A stretch of DNA of 64,000 nt from Gardnerella coleohominis (GCF_002896555.1 NZ_MNLH01000005.1:1-64000); one strand, 5' to 3'. Counted from the first letter of the stretch, positions 1-8,146 are shown. The notes: generated by a model from the letters alone, not told the origin. Made by a program: numbers and translations.

Positions 1-251
1 TGGCTCATAGTTTTGCCAGTAAGAACTTGGTTAACCATGCAAAGCTCTTGCACGGGATCCCAATACCTATGTTTTTTAAAACGTGGTTTAAGCACTTCAA
101 ACCCGTTAGCTTCTACTAAACGCGTCCAATACGCGACAGTATGACGAAAATTATTCCTACTAACAGCGTCAGGTGTTGGTAATTCCAGATTTTGACGATA
201 TAGTTCAACACACTTCTTTTTAAACTCGTAACTATATTTACATTTTGACAT
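1..251 (-). CDS. IS3-family transposase OrfA, N-terminal part
   Basis: Partial gene, cut by the window edge. Reading leftward from the ATG at 251 it gives the same N-terminus (MSKCKYSYEF) as the complete OrfA at 10216-10797. OrfA proteins of the IS3 family carry a helix-turn-helix and leucine zipper that bind the element ends. Only about 83 codons are visible, so whether this copy is functional cannot be judged. Confidence 0.85.
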   Translation of the reverse strand, partial: MSKCKYSYEFKKKCVELYRQNLELPTPDAVSRNNFRHTVAYWTRLVEANGFEVLKPRFKKHRYWDPVQELCMVNQVLTGKTMS

Positions 252-296
252 GCGTTACTCCTTTGACTAGCAGTCCAGAAAAAGGGGTACATATCA
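1..296 (-). mobile_element. IS3-family insertion sequence, copy 1 (right end only)
   Basis: Appears the same, base for base by eye, as 10547-10842 of the complete copy. It holds the 5' part of orfA and the terminal inverted repeat at 273-296. The rest of the element lies to the left of the window. A copy of the 44-nt dispersed repeat follows at once (303-346), as it does beside the complete copy. Confidence 0.9.
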
Positions 297-588
297 ACCA
301 GATAAGTACACAAAGTCGGGGGAGTGTTCTTGGTTTTGTTTACTTAGGTAAATGTAGTTTCGGCGTGTCGCGAGAGAGTGGCGATATTGCAACGGTTTTG
401 CAGATGGTTGGGGGAGCGCGGAAGAGTTTCCTGAGAGTTTCCTGGGAAAATTCTTGAAAATTCTTGAAAATTCATTTTTTAATATAAAAACAAGTTTGAT
501 ACTGTATTTTTTACGGTTTAGGGTTTGTTTATCGTGTTTTATTAAAATATTTTATTTAAATTGTGGATAAGTGTGGGTTGATTGGCTC
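297..588. other. intergenic, with one copy of the dispersed 44-nt repeat
   Basis: Starts with a 44-nt repeat at 303-346 whose ends are the inverted sequences taagtacacaaa and tttgtttactta. The rest is AT-rich and has no convincing reading frame. The promoter of the surface protein gene follows. Confidence 0.6.
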
Positions 589-618
589 TTGACTTTTTCA
601 AACGGGGGGGGGTATCTT
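589..618 (+). promoter_or_regulatory. promoter with a nine-G spacer tract, candidate phase-variable switch
   Basis: A -35 box TTGACT (589-594) and a -10 box TATCTT (613-618) are 18 bp apart. The 3' half of the spacer is an unbroken run of nine G (604-612). The paralogous gene downstream has TTGAGT-17 bp-TATCTT (5118-5146) without a G run. Slippage by one or two G would move the spacing through 16-19 bp. Homopolymers in promoter spacers are a known phase-variation device; switching here is inferred. Confidence 0.6.
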
Positions 619-698
619 AAAAGCAAACGTCAGCCGCCCTAGATTTTAAGGCTGGCGATACCGCGAATTGTTTCAAGACAATCGTGGTGCAAATTTTT

Positions 699-720
699 CT
701 TCGCATACCCTAGTGCGAAG
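699..720 (+). promoter_or_regulatory. 5' leader hairpin of the surface protein mRNA
   Basis: A 7-bp stem, cttcgca (699-705) with tgcgaag (714-720), lies just before the ribosome binding site. The same 22 nt occur before the paralogue (5215-5236). Upstream the leader holds further short stems (for example cagcc/ggctg and attgt/acaat). The conserved stem could affect mRNA stability or translation; no riboswitch class was recognised. Confidence 0.5.
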
Positions 721-742
721 GAGAAGAAGAAAGGAAATTATT

Positions 743-2101
743 ATGTTAAATAAGAAGGCTATCGCCGCTCTCGCTGCTGGCGCCACCCTCGTTTCTGGTT
801 TGGCTTTCGCCACACCATCTTTCGCTGCTGAGACTCCAAAGCAGGCAACCTGCACTGTTGACCAGGATAAGGTCGATGATGCTAATAATGCTTTAGCTGA
901 GGCTTTGGCAACTAAGTCAGCTAAGAAGGTTGCTCTTAACAAGGCTAATAAGGACTTGAAGACCGGTAATGAGCAGCTTGGTAAGGTTAATAATCTTAAA
1001 AAAACTAAGGAAGATGCTGATAAGGCTAAGGAGGATGCTGATAAGGCTGTAGCTGCTTCTAAAGCTGCTGATACTTCTGCAGAGAAGTTGGAATTGAAGG
1101 CTAAGGCTGCCGCTGCTGCTGAAGCTGCTACTAAGGCTCAAGAGAACTTGACTAAGGGTTTGTCTGATGCTGCTAAGGCTCTTGGTGATGATACCTTGGA
1201 TGCTGTTGAAAAGGTTAAGACTAAGGTTGCATCGCTTAAGACTGCTGTACATGATGCAAAGGTTTCGCTCGACGAGGCTGAGCAGGATGTTAAGGATGCT
1301 CAGGCTGAGCTTGCTAAGGCCGAGTGCAAGACTACCCCAGCTCCAGCTCCACAGCCTGGTCCACAGCCAGGTCCAAAGCCTCTTCCAGATGTTCCAAGCA
1401 TTCCATTGCGTGATATGGATCATGATCAGATTCGTGCTTTGACTCGTCTTGAGAACGCTTACGTTGTGTTGAAGAAGGATCAGGCTGCTTTCGAGTCCCT
1501 TCATAGCGAATATTTGAAGTCTAAGGCTAATTATTACTCTGCTCTTGCTAAGTACCAGGCTGTTGATAAGGAGTATGTTGCTGCTCAGCAGAAGGTAGCT
1601 GATCTTAAGGCTGCTGGTAAGGAAGGTACTGACGCTTATAAGGCTGCTCTTAACGATGAGCAGGCTGTTAGCGCTCGTTACACTGCTGCTCAAGCTTCTC
1701 TCGATGAGGCTGCTGCTGACTTCCAGGCTAAGACTGTGGCTGTGAATGCTGCTGCAGATAAGTTCAATGCTGATTTGGTTCTTTACCGCAACGCTTACAA
1801 CAATGCTGTAGCTGTTCGCGCTAATGTTTCCGGCTTCCCGAAGCCAGATGATGTTGCTAAGGCTCCTACTTTCGGTGTTCCAAACCAGGTGAAGGAAGCT
1901 GCTAAGAAGGCTGAAGCTAAGAAGGGTGCTGTTAAGAAGAGTGGCGCTGCTGCTCCATCTGGTGCAAAGCTTGATACCAAGGCTGCAGCTGCTGCTTCTG
2001 CTGCTCCTTTGAGCAAGACTGGTGTTACCGTGATGTTCACTGCTTTGGCTGCTTCCATGCTCGCTGGCATCGGTGCTGCTGTTCGCAAGTTCCGTCACTA
2101 A
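743..2101 (+). CDS. wall-anchored alpha-helical surface protein (paralogue 1)
   Basis: A 452-residue secreted protein. The ATG at 743 is chosen because aaggaa lies 6 nt before it and the product starts with a standard signal peptide (MLNKKAIAALAAGATLVSG, cleavage near residue 28). The body has two Ala/Lys/Asp/Glu-rich coiled-coil-like segments, split by a Pro-rich linker at about 196-215 (PAPAPQPGPQPGPKPLP). The C-terminus carries LSKTG at 423-427, a membrane segment and the tail RKFRH, an LPXTG-like sortase signal. It is probably displayed on the wall as an adhesin-type stalk; no ligand can be named. The first 75 nt and last 140 nt nearly match the paralogue at 5261-6481 while the middles differ, which suggests recombination between them. 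Confidence 0.8.
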   Translation: MLNKKAIAALAAGATLVSGLAFATPSFAAETPKQATCTVDQDKVDDANNALAEALATKSAKKVALNKANKDLKTGNEQLGKVNNLKKTKEDADKAKEDADKAVAASKAADTSAEKLELKAKAAAAAEAATKAQENLTKGLSDAAKALGDDTLDAVEKVKTKVASLKTAVHDAKVSLDEAEQDVKDAQAELAKAECKTTPAPAPQPGPQPGPKPLPDVPSIPLRDMDHDQIRALTRLENAYVVLKKDQAAFESLHSEYLKSKANYYSALAKYQAVDKEYVAAQQKVADLKAAGKEGTDAYKAALNDEQAVSARYTAAQASLDEAAADFQAKTVAVNAAADKFNADLVLYRNAYNNAVAVRANVSGFPKPDDVAKAPTFGVPNQVKEAAKKAEAKKGAVKKSGAAAPSGAKLDTKAAAAASAAPLSKTGVTVMFTALAASMLAGIGAAVRKFRH

Positions 2102-2294
2102 ATAGTTTTCACATTCAACTTGTGGCGTGGAGCGTGTGTTTCACGCCACTGCTCGGACTGTTCATGTTTTAAGTGTTTGCTGGTTTGCCGTTTACCTTTT
2201 CTTACTGGCGAGTGTTTAGAGTGTGGTGGTTTGAGTGTTGAGTGTTGATACTGGTTTTGTTTTCCGCTAGGGACGGGTAATGATTCCAGGTTTT
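2102..2294. other. 3' untranslated region of the surface protein gene
   Basis: Contains a hairpin without a T run (gtggcgtg at 2122-2129 with cacgccac at 2142-2149). No gene is seen. The real terminator is at 2295. Confidence 0.4.
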
Positions 2295-2326
2295 GAAAGG
2301 CTTACTTCGGTAAGCCTTTCTTGTTT
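2295..2326 (+). terminator. rho-independent terminator
   Basis: An 11-bp perfect stem gaaaggcttac/gtaagcctttc closed by a TTCG loop, followed by ttgttt. It lies about 195 nt after the surface protein stop codon. Confidence 0.8.
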
Positions 2327-2399
2327 ATATGCAAGCTTTTTGCTTATAGTCCGGCTTTTACTTTTGGGCGAGTGTTGGTAAGCGTTAGTAGGCCTTAGT

Positions 2400-2517
2400 G
2401 AATTCCATTCAAGTATTTGGCGTGTTTTCATTCATGTATTTGGCGGAATTCTGTTCCGACGTTTGGCGGGTTTTTATTCCGATGATTGGTGAGTTTTCAT
2501 TCCGACGTTTGGCGAAC
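2400..2517. repeat. degenerate tandem repeat, unit about 25 nt
   Basis: Five imperfect units share the core (gta/gacg)tttggcg followed by a T-rich stretch and attcc, for example tccgacgtttggcg at two places. Function unknown. Confidence 0.55.
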
Positions 2518-2596
2518 CTTGTTTACTTACTGGGTACATAAGCGCGATGACCTGCTTGAGTGATTAAAGTTCCTTTGATGAGTGAGCTGACATAGA

Positions 2597-2619
2597 GCGG
2601 AAGTCCAGTGGACTCCCGC
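2597..2619. other. isolated hairpin
   Basis: The arms gcggaagtcc and ggactcccgc pair with one mismatch around a 3-nt loop. There is no T run and no adjacent gene. Confidence 0.35.
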
Positions 2620-2649
2620 CGTCAGCGAAGTAATTAGTTTTTACTGTGG

Positions 2650-2840
2650 CGGTGAGGAATAAGGATTACTTGTCTCGCAGACGTTACGCTCTCGTACAGT
2701 ACATGGTTTTTATGCTTGTGCTACTAGTCTTTAGATTCTTAGTTAAGTTTTGATTCCAAATAGGATTGGATTATGTGAAGGTCTGTTTAGAATCGCTCCA
2801 CTCTTATATTGCTCGACCAAGCAATCCTTATCCCTCACTG
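2650..2840. repeat. MITE-like element, non-coding, with terminal inverted repeats
   Basis: The left arm (2650-2671, cggtgaggaataaggatta) and the reverse complement of the right arm (2819-2840) match at 19 of 22 positions. About 147 nt without a reading frame lie between. Size and structure fit a miniature inverted-repeat element; no parent transposon is in the window. Confidence 0.4.
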
Positions 2841-2907
2841 CTACTTGGTATGCACACATGGGCGAAAAATCTTAAATCTCTGCCTAACTAATAGCATTGC
2901 GCTCTTT

Positions 2908-2937
2908 AAGGGTTATTTTGGGAATTAACCCTTTTTT
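2908..2937 (+). terminator. terminator-like hairpin
   Basis: Stem aagggtta/taaccctt followed by a T run. No plus-strand gene directly precedes it, so its client is unclear. Confidence 0.5.
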
Positions 2938-2942
2938 AATTA

Positions 2943-2966
2943 CGTCTTTTTGCAATAAAAAAGACG
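2943..2966 (-). terminator. terminator of the AbiE-type operon
   Basis: Nine-bp stem cgtcttttt/aaaaagacg lying 37 nt beyond the toxin stop codon. Read on the minus strand, the T-rich 3' arm supplies the T run. Confidence 0.65.
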
Positions 2967-3002
2967 ATAGATTTTATCTACCGTCCATATTTAAAAATAA
3001 AT

Positions 3003-4010
3003 TTACTTATTTTTTATAACGTCATTTAACTCTTTCTCGTATTCCTTGAGAGCATCGATGATTTTATCAAATGGTATCTTTTCCCCAAACAACATATTTT
3101 TCATGCTGTCATAGTCTTTTGAAAAGACTTCTAGTCCTTCTTTTGATGGTATTAACTTTAAATTACCATTCATAATATCGTCATATTTCGCCCAGTTACT
3201 TGCATAGAATTTTTTCTTAAAATCAATGACTGTCTTTAATAGTTTTATGTTTTCAAAACTCTTTTCCCTAATATCAGTTAGGAGCATTTTATAAACATCG
3301 TAAAAGTGTCTCGAATATCTTGCGGGATAATTTCCATTTATTCGATTTGCTTCTCTATGAAGTATAGTAATTTTCTCAAAAAAGGTTCTTAAACTATCTA
3401 CCGCAACAACTTCTATATCTTCATTGAATGCTTCCGGGTATGCTTCTTCGATATAAGTTTTTATCTTTTTATTGCTTGCAGGAATTGGTTCTGCTAAACT
3501 TCCAATTTCTAATCTTATTACTTGTAGAATCGAGCTATCTTTATGATTTTTAGGATAGTTAAAACATATTGTCTGCCCGTCAAATTCGTCAATATAAAAA
3601 CTATATGTTTTATTATCTAAAATTTTTTTAAAATCATTTTGTAGAATAGGAAGAAATTCATCGCGAAGAAAAACTTTTGTATCATCATTTAATTTATCAT
3701 TGAATTTTTGTTGCTTTGTATTGCTTCTATCTTCATAAGGTTCTGTTTTTCCATATCCTAAAACCTTCCAATCCAACGCAAGGTCTATATCTTCTGAAAA
3801 TCTTTCTATCAGTTTATAAACTTTAGATAGGCTCGTTCCTCCTTTAAAGAAAATAGAATTCCTGTACTTAAACTCGCTAAACAGGTATTTTAAAATCACA
3901 CAAACCCACAAGTCCTTTTCTACAATAGCTTTTGACATGTTGAGTTTATCTGAAGTATTTTGTATAACAGAATCTAATTCATCATCTGATATCTCTAATA
4001 GTTTATTCAT
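3003..4010 (-). CDS. AbiEii/AbiGii-family nucleotidyltransferase toxin
   Basis: A 335-residue protein with the nucleotidyltransferase signature of type IV AbiE toxins: GGTSLSK at 57-63, SEDIDL at 72-77 (the metal-binding D-x-D pair), and the preceding EKDLWV at 31-36. Known members transfer nucleotides to RNA targets and cause growth arrest or phage abortive infection. The start codon overlaps the 3' end of the antitoxin gene by 8 nt, and the site caggagg inside the antitoxin gene serves it, so translation is probably coupled. Base composition is AT-richer, with Firmicutes-like codon use (many AAA, ATA, TTA), unlike the flanking surface genes, so recent transfer is likely. Substrate and phage target are unknown. 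Confidence 0.85.
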   Translation of the reverse strand: MNKLLEISDDELDSVIQNTSDKLNMSKAIVEKDLWVCVILKYLFSEFKYRNSIFFKGGTSLSKVYKLIERFSEDIDLALDWKVLGYGKTEPYEDRSNTKQQKFNDKLNDDTKVFLRDEFLPILQNDFKKILDNKTYSFYIDEFDGQTICFNYPKNHKDSSILQVIRLEIGSLAEPIPASNKKIKTYIEEAYPEAFNEDIEVVAVDSLRTFFEKITILHREANRINGNYPARYSRHFYDVYKMLLTDIREKSFENIKLLKTVIDFKKKFYASNWAKYDDIMNGNLKLIPSKEGLEVFSKDYDSMKNMLFGEKIPFDKIIDALKEYEKELNDVIKNK

Positions 4011-4608
4011 GGTTAACCTCCTGTATCTCTTCTAAAACTTCTTGTATCCAAAAAGGTAATCTTAAGGTATCTTCCTTTAAATCTTCTTTAATATTTTGGG
4101 AGAATGCAGCTAGTTTTTTAATATGTTTTTTATTGATATTATCTTTGCCCAATGTCTTAATTGCCTGTATGAGAATAGATAACTCTTTGGAATAAGATGT
4201 TATGTTCCTATTTGTAGTGTGTTTAAAGATAATCTTTTTTCCCCTATATAAATACTCTCTGTACGCTCCATCTGAAATATAAATATACTCGTTTGAAATT
4301 TGAGTTGATAGTCCTGTATAGTTTAGTGCTATATCTCCTGTAGGAGCTATTGTCCAAGAAAATTTATCTGCAAGTTTTTCAGCAACCTCGTTTGCATCCG
4401 GATAGGAATATTCTTTTAAAATCTTGCTATATTTTGGTTTGATATACAGTCCATCTATAAGCCTTGCAATTTGATTTTCTTCATTTAATCTATATAAGAC
4501 AGACTTAATTGTGTTCTTTGTTCCAAGATTATAAAAATCATTAATAGAAAAGATTTTCCCCTGATTTTCTGACATAATATTTTCTATTTGATTGGTTATA
4601 CGAGCCAT
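4003..4608 (-). CDS. AbiEi-type antitoxin / autorepressor (DUF6088-like)
   Basis: A 201-residue protein. The ATG at 4608 is preferred over upstream in-frame codons because aaggaggt lies 7 nt before it. The N-terminus (MARITNQIENIMSENQGKIF) fits the winged helix-turn-helix seen in AbiEi antitoxins and DUF6088 proteins. Known AbiEi proteins neutralise the toxin without binding it (type IV) and repress their own promoter at inverted repeats. Such a repeat is present at 4622-4653. The gene precedes its toxin with an 8-nt overlap. Family assignment is by recognition of the pattern, not by a search. Confidence 0.75.
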   Translation of the reverse strand: MARITNQIENIMSENQGKIFSINDFYNLGTKNTIKSVLYRLNEENQIARLIDGLYIKPKYSKILKEYSYPDANEVAEKLADKFSWTIAPTGDIALNYTGLSTQISNEYIYISDGAYREYLYRGKKIIFKHTTNRNITSYSKELSILIQAIKTLGKDNINKKHIKKLAAFSQNIKEDLKEDTLRLPFWIQEVLEEIQEVNHE

Positions 4609-4621
4609 ATAAAACACCTCC

Positions 4622-4660
4622 TTGCACCCATAATTATACACTTTTGGGTGCAAAACTCAA
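4622..4660 (-). promoter_or_regulatory. promoter and operator of the AbiE-type operon
   Basis: On the minus strand TTGAGT (4660-4655), a 17-bp spacer and TATAAT (4637-4632) form a near-consensus promoter. A perfect 9-bp inverted repeat, ttgcaccca (4622-4630) and tgggtgcaa (4645-4653), flanks the -10 box at both sides with 14 nt between arms. A repressor bound there would block RNA polymerase; this fits antitoxin autoregulation. Confidence 0.75.
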
Positions 4661-4756
4661 CTTTAAGTTACTCAGTAGGAAGAGATTTAAGATTTTCGCT
4701 CTGAATATGACTTTACTGACTTCGTCGCGCTTGATTTTGTGGACTTACATGCCGAA

Positions 4757-4848
4757 TAAGTAAACGAATTCGGGGAAGGGTTCTTGATTTTGTGGACTTA
4801 TGTGGCGTGTTGGTAAACAAATTCGGGGAAGGGGTATTACTTTTGTGG
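4757..4848. repeat. two degenerate copies of the dispersed 44-nt repeat
   Basis: The first copy (4757-4800) starts taagtaaacgaattcgggg and ends tttgtggactta. The second (4811-4848) is shorter and less regular. The following 250 nt up to the promoter at 5118 are AT-rich with no gene seen. Confidence 0.6.
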
Positions 4849-5117
4849 AACTACGCAAATGGGCTATCGTATGTTGCATAAAACGGCGATATTGCAAGGG
4901 TCTGAAGGAGTGATGAGCAGGGTTGGGGTGGGGGAGAATAAGAGAAACCTTAAAGAAAGCTGGGAAATTCATTAAAAAATTCTATGTACGGCGTGTTTTT
5001 AATAATTTCTTGTTTATTTAAAGAGATTCAATAAATTATAATGAAAATTAGCGTGCGTTCTATAAAATTTTGTAAAATATGCTAATTTAAAGCTGGAAGT
5101 AAGCTGGGAATTTCTGT

Positions 5118-5146
5118 TGAGTTTTCTTAAAGCATAGAGTATCTTA
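5118..5146 (+). promoter_or_regulatory. promoter of surface protein paralogue 2
   Basis: TTGAGT (5118-5123), 17-bp spacer, TATCTT (5141-5146). The boxes match the promoter at 589-618, but the spacer has no G run. Confidence 0.6.
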
Positions 5147-5214
5147 TAACTCAGCAACCGGTTGAATCCCTAGTTCGACTGGTGCTAGCGGGAAACCGCA
5201 AAAGGCAAATTGTT

Positions 5215-5236
5215 CTTCGCATACCCTAGTGCGAAG
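5215..5236 (+). promoter_or_regulatory. 5' leader hairpin, same as at 699-720
   Basis: Stem cttcgca/tgcgaag with loop taccctag, identical to the first paralogue. The upstream leader sequence differs, so this short stem is the conserved part. Confidence 0.5.
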
Positions 5237-5260
5237 AAGAAGAAGAAAAGGAAAAATATC

Positions 5261-6481
5261 ATGTTAAATAAGAAGGCTATCGCCGCTCTCGCTGCTGGCG
5301 CCACCCTCGTTTCTGGTTTGGCTTTCGCCGCCCCAGCTATGGCTACTTGCCCAGTGCCTGCACCACTCATGAGTGTTGCTAAGGCTGCTACTAAGACTGC
5401 TTACGATAAGTATACTACCGCTAAGGCTGCTTTGGATGCTATGACTGTAACTCCTAAGCCAGAAGCGCTTGCTGGTGCACTTAACACTTACATTAATGTA
5501 ACTCCTGATCCTAAGACTGGTTTAATTTCTCTTAAGCCAACCGCTACATCAAGTACTCTTACATACGATGTTTATGTAAAGGTTAGTGGATATGTTGAGG
5601 CTTTCAATGCTAACGTTAAAGAAACTAGGGCTAAGGAAGCTAAGCAGGCTGAGGTGAATGAGCTTCGTGATAAGTATCTCGAGGCTAAGGCTGCAGAGGC
5701 TTGCGCAACTCCAGATCCAACTAAGGATGAGCTTAATCGTGCTGAGATTAAGAAGGTTTACGACGCTAAGCAGGACTTGGATAATAAGGAAGATATCCTT
5801 AATAAGAAGCAGAAGGCTTTCGATGGTGCTTTCAAGGCTTTGAATGCTGCTACTGCTGAGTTTAAGGCTCGTAAAGCTGCTGTTGATGCTGCTAAAGCTG
5901 CTATCGATAAGTTCGATGCTTCTGGCGTGAATGATTCTGCTGCTCGGGATCATTTAGTTGATGTTTACAATCGCGCTGTCGCTCATCTTACTCGCGTTAC
6001 TGCAGCCCTTGGAGATGCTCAGAATGCTTACGATGATGCTTTGAAGGATGTTAAGAAGGCTGTAGCTGATTACAATACTGCTTTAGAGTATTACAAGGCT
6101 GTTTACAATGAGGCTATTGCTATGGGTATTAACCCAGCTGCTTTGCCACCAGTTGTAACTGCTGATCCTTTGGCTCCAAACTTCCCAACCGTTCCAGGTG
6201 CTCGCGATCTTTATTCTAAGTCTTTGAGCGGCGAGTTCGGTAAGGATGTTCAGGCTGCTGCTAAGAAGACTCAGAAGGCTGCTCCTAAGAAGGGTGAAGC
6301 TAAGAAGGAAGCCGGTAAGAATGGTGCCGCTGCTCCAGCTGGTGCAAAGCTTGATACCAAGGCTGCCGCTGCTGCTTCTGCTGCTCCTTTGAGCAAGACT
6401 GGTGTTACCGTGATGTTCACTGCTTTGGCTGCTTCCATGCTCGCTGGCATCGGTGCTGCTGTTCGCAAGTTCCGTCACTAA
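5261..6481 (+). CDS. wall-anchored alpha-helical surface protein (paralogue 2)
   Basis: A 406-residue paralogue of the protein at 743-2101. It has the same signal peptide (MLNKKAIAALAAGATLVSG, cleavage near residue 28) and the same C-terminus with LSKTG at 377-381, a hydrophobic segment and RKFRH. The ATG at 5261 is preceded by aaaagga. The body is again Ala/Lys/Asp-rich and largely helical but differs in sequence and lacks the long Pro-rich linker. Expected location is the cell wall, through sortase. The shared ends and diverged centre suggest a variable surface family; its ligand is unknown. Confidence 0.8.
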   Translation: MLNKKAIAALAAGATLVSGLAFAAPAMATCPVPAPLMSVAKAATKTAYDKYTTAKAALDAMTVTPKPEALAGALNTYINVTPDPKTGLISLKPTATSSTLTYDVYVKVSGYVEAFNANVKETRAKEAKQAEVNELRDKYLEAKAAEACATPDPTKDELNRAEIKKVYDAKQDLDNKEDILNKKQKAFDGAFKALNAATAEFKARKAAVDAAKAAIDKFDASGVNDSAARDHLVDVYNRAVAHLTRVTAALGDAQNAYDDALKDVKKAVADYNTALEYYKAVYNEAIAMGINPAALPPVVTADPLAPNFPTVPGARDLYSKSLSGEFGKDVQAAAKKTQKAAPKKGEAKKEAGKNGAAAPAGAKLDTKAAAAASAAPLSKTGVTVMFTALAASMLAGIGAAVRKFRH

Positions 6482-6550
6482 ATTTAATTATTGCAAACAT
6501 AAACATTTAATTTATTAATTTACGTTTTGCGTTTGCTTTAATCTAATTAG

Positions 6551-6592
6551 CGTGTGGTATGAAACTATTCAGTTTTGTGCCACACGTTTTTA
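6551..6592 (+). terminator. rho-independent terminator
   Basis: Stem cgtgtgg (6551-6557) with ccacacg (6580-6586) and an inner aaact/agttt stem, followed by ttttta. Confidence 0.8.
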
Positions 6593-6824
6593 TTATTTCC
6601 GTAGCCAAAGTCAGCATCCAAAGTGCGAATATCGCTCAGCCAAACTTCCAAGTCAAACTCCTCAATATCTCCCTATCTTGTGTTTTTATGATGTGTTAAC
6701 AAAGATATTTTGTAGAATATATTTAATGCAGGCAAATTGTTGCGTAATAAAAATTGTTGCGTAATAACCCTGATAGACCGTTGAATCCGTAGCCCCTCGT
6801 AACTAATTGCAAGGAGGTCGTATT

Positions 6825-7304
6825 ATGAGCAGAAAGCCTGTTGTGCCGCGTTTTACATTAACGCAATCTGAAGCTAATTTACTTATTGCAGAAACTAAGC
6901 GTGCTGTTGAGAAGGTTGTTAATATGCCTGCGCAGGGCGTGCATAATGCTGAGTTTCATGTTAAATCAAAAGAAAACTCGTTTACTATCGCTTTGTATAG
7001 GGGAAGAATAAATGCAAATAAGCATACTTTATCAGCGCGTACTTCATCAGCGCGTACTTTATCAGCGCGTATTAGTGTTTCTGGTATACCGCTGATTCGT
7101 TTGTGCGTGAATGGTTCTACGCATACTAATCCAGATGGAACAAGGGTTGGTGGCACGCATTGGCATATTTATCGTGAAGGATTTGATGATTCTTTTGCAG
7201 TTGCAGCGAATATAAATTCGCCTGACTTCGTTCGTGATACAATACTGTTACTCGATAAATTCAATGTAATTCAAAAGCCAAAGTTCCAAGGTGCATTATT
7301 ATGA
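6825..7304 (+). CDS. DUF6978-like protein, first gene of a two-gene operon
   Basis: A 159-residue soluble protein of unknown function. The start at 6825 follows aaggagg by 7 nt. Residues of about 68-82 come from a 15-nt tandem repeat (tcagcgcgtactt three times at about 7029-7072), giving SART-type repeats that may vary in number. The second half is more regular, with GGTHWHIY and a C-terminal helix. It overlaps the next gene by 4 nt (ATGA), a sign of coupled translation. I recall small DUF6978 proteins next to DUF1828 proteins in Gram-positive bacteria; the role of the pair is not known to me. Confidence 0.55.
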   Translation: MSRKPVVPRFTLTQSEANLLIAETKRAVEKVVNMPAQGVHNAEFHVKSKENSFTIALYRGRINANKHTLSARTSSARTLSARISVSGIPLIRLCVNGSTHTNPDGTRVGGTHWHIYREGFDDSFAVAANINSPDFVRDTILLLDKFNVIQKPKFQGALL

Positions 7305-8086
7305 GTGCAAGTAGTGTAGCGTTTGATGTTCCCGCTCTTCTTGATGACTATACGTCATGGTTGCGTAAGTCTTCTGCCGTTGAGCGAGTTGGCGAATGGA
7401 ATGAGGTCACCTTGCCTTTTCTTGATTGCTCTGGCGACGACCTTGTTTTTTATGTGCGTATTGATCGTAGTAACAGTGTTGCTTTTACTGACGATGGTTA
7501 TACTTTTGCTACTTTGAATCATAAGGGTGTGAGTATTACTGAAAAGCGTTTAGAACGTATGCAGTGCTTGGCGCGCAGGTATGGTGTGAGTATCACAAAT
7601 AAAGGTGAAGTTACTCTTGATGCTGAAGATAGTTACGCTAATGCTTTGAACCGTTATGCTCAGGCTCTTTTGTCGTTGAATTCTATGACTGAAGTTTCTC
7701 GTAGGCATGTGGCTGAGTATTTTGCTGATGATGTTGCTAAAGTGTTGGAATCTTGCAATGTTTATTGCACCGCAAATGTGATTATTCGCGGTGTTTCTGG
7801 ATATGAACATAGTTTTGATTTTTTGTTCCAGCGTAGCGCAAAATATCCTACTAGATTCTGCCATGCTCCTAATAAGTTTGATAAAACTGCTGTTCGCGAT
7901 ATTATGTGGAGTTGGCAGGATACTTGTAAAGCAAAAGAACGTGAAGGTTCTAAGCTATTTGTGATTGGCGATGATAGGGATCATCCTTTGCAGACTGCTG
8001 CTTTGGAAGCTTTTGAAAACTATGGCGTGGAAGTTATTCCTTTTTCTAATCTTGAGGAACGAGCTTACTTATTGCGCGCGGCTTAA
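7301..8086 (+). CDS. DUF1828/DUF1829-domain protein
   Basis: A 261-residue protein. The N-terminal half fits DUF1828: a segment with LPFLDCSGDDLVFYV, then VAFTDDGYT, a beta-rich part. The C-terminal half fits DUF1829: YPTRFCHAPNKFDK and LFVIGDDRDH, which look like a nuclease-fold remnant or ligand pocket. The start overlaps the DUF6978-like gene in ATGA. Such pairs resemble toxin-antitoxin or defence modules in layout, but no catalytic site can be shown. Confidence 0.6.
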   Translation: MSASSVAFDVPALLDDYTSWLRKSSAVERVGEWNEVTLPFLDCSGDDLVFYVRIDRSNSVAFTDDGYTFATLNHKGVSITEKRLERMQCLARRYGVSITNKGEVTLDAEDSYANALNRYAQALLSLNSMTEVSRRHVAEYFADDVAKVLESCNVYCTANVIIRGVSGYEHSFDFLFQRSAKYPTRFCHAPNKFDKTAVRDIMWSWQDTCKAKEREGSKLFVIGDDRDHPLQTAALEAFENYGVEVIPFSNLEERAYLLRAA

Positions 8087-8146
8087 TACTGCATTTTACT
8101 TCTACTCTAAACTTTAGGCTGTAACGCTGAACTTTAGATAAATAAA

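Noticed and set aside
631..720. Known riboswitch in the surface protein leaders
   Set aside because: Only the 22-nt hairpin is shared between the two leaders; the upstream parts do not align well and no known class fits.
917..2098. 393-codon open frame on the minus strand of surface protein gene 1
   Set aside because: Ser/Leu/Ile-rich antisense shadow of Ala/Lys codon bias (GCT, AAG), with no ribosome site; the same shadow occurs in the paralogue.
6083..6478. Minus-strand open frame in surface protein gene 2
   Set aside because: Starts with the same peptide as the shadow in paralogue 1 only because the sense ends are near-identical.
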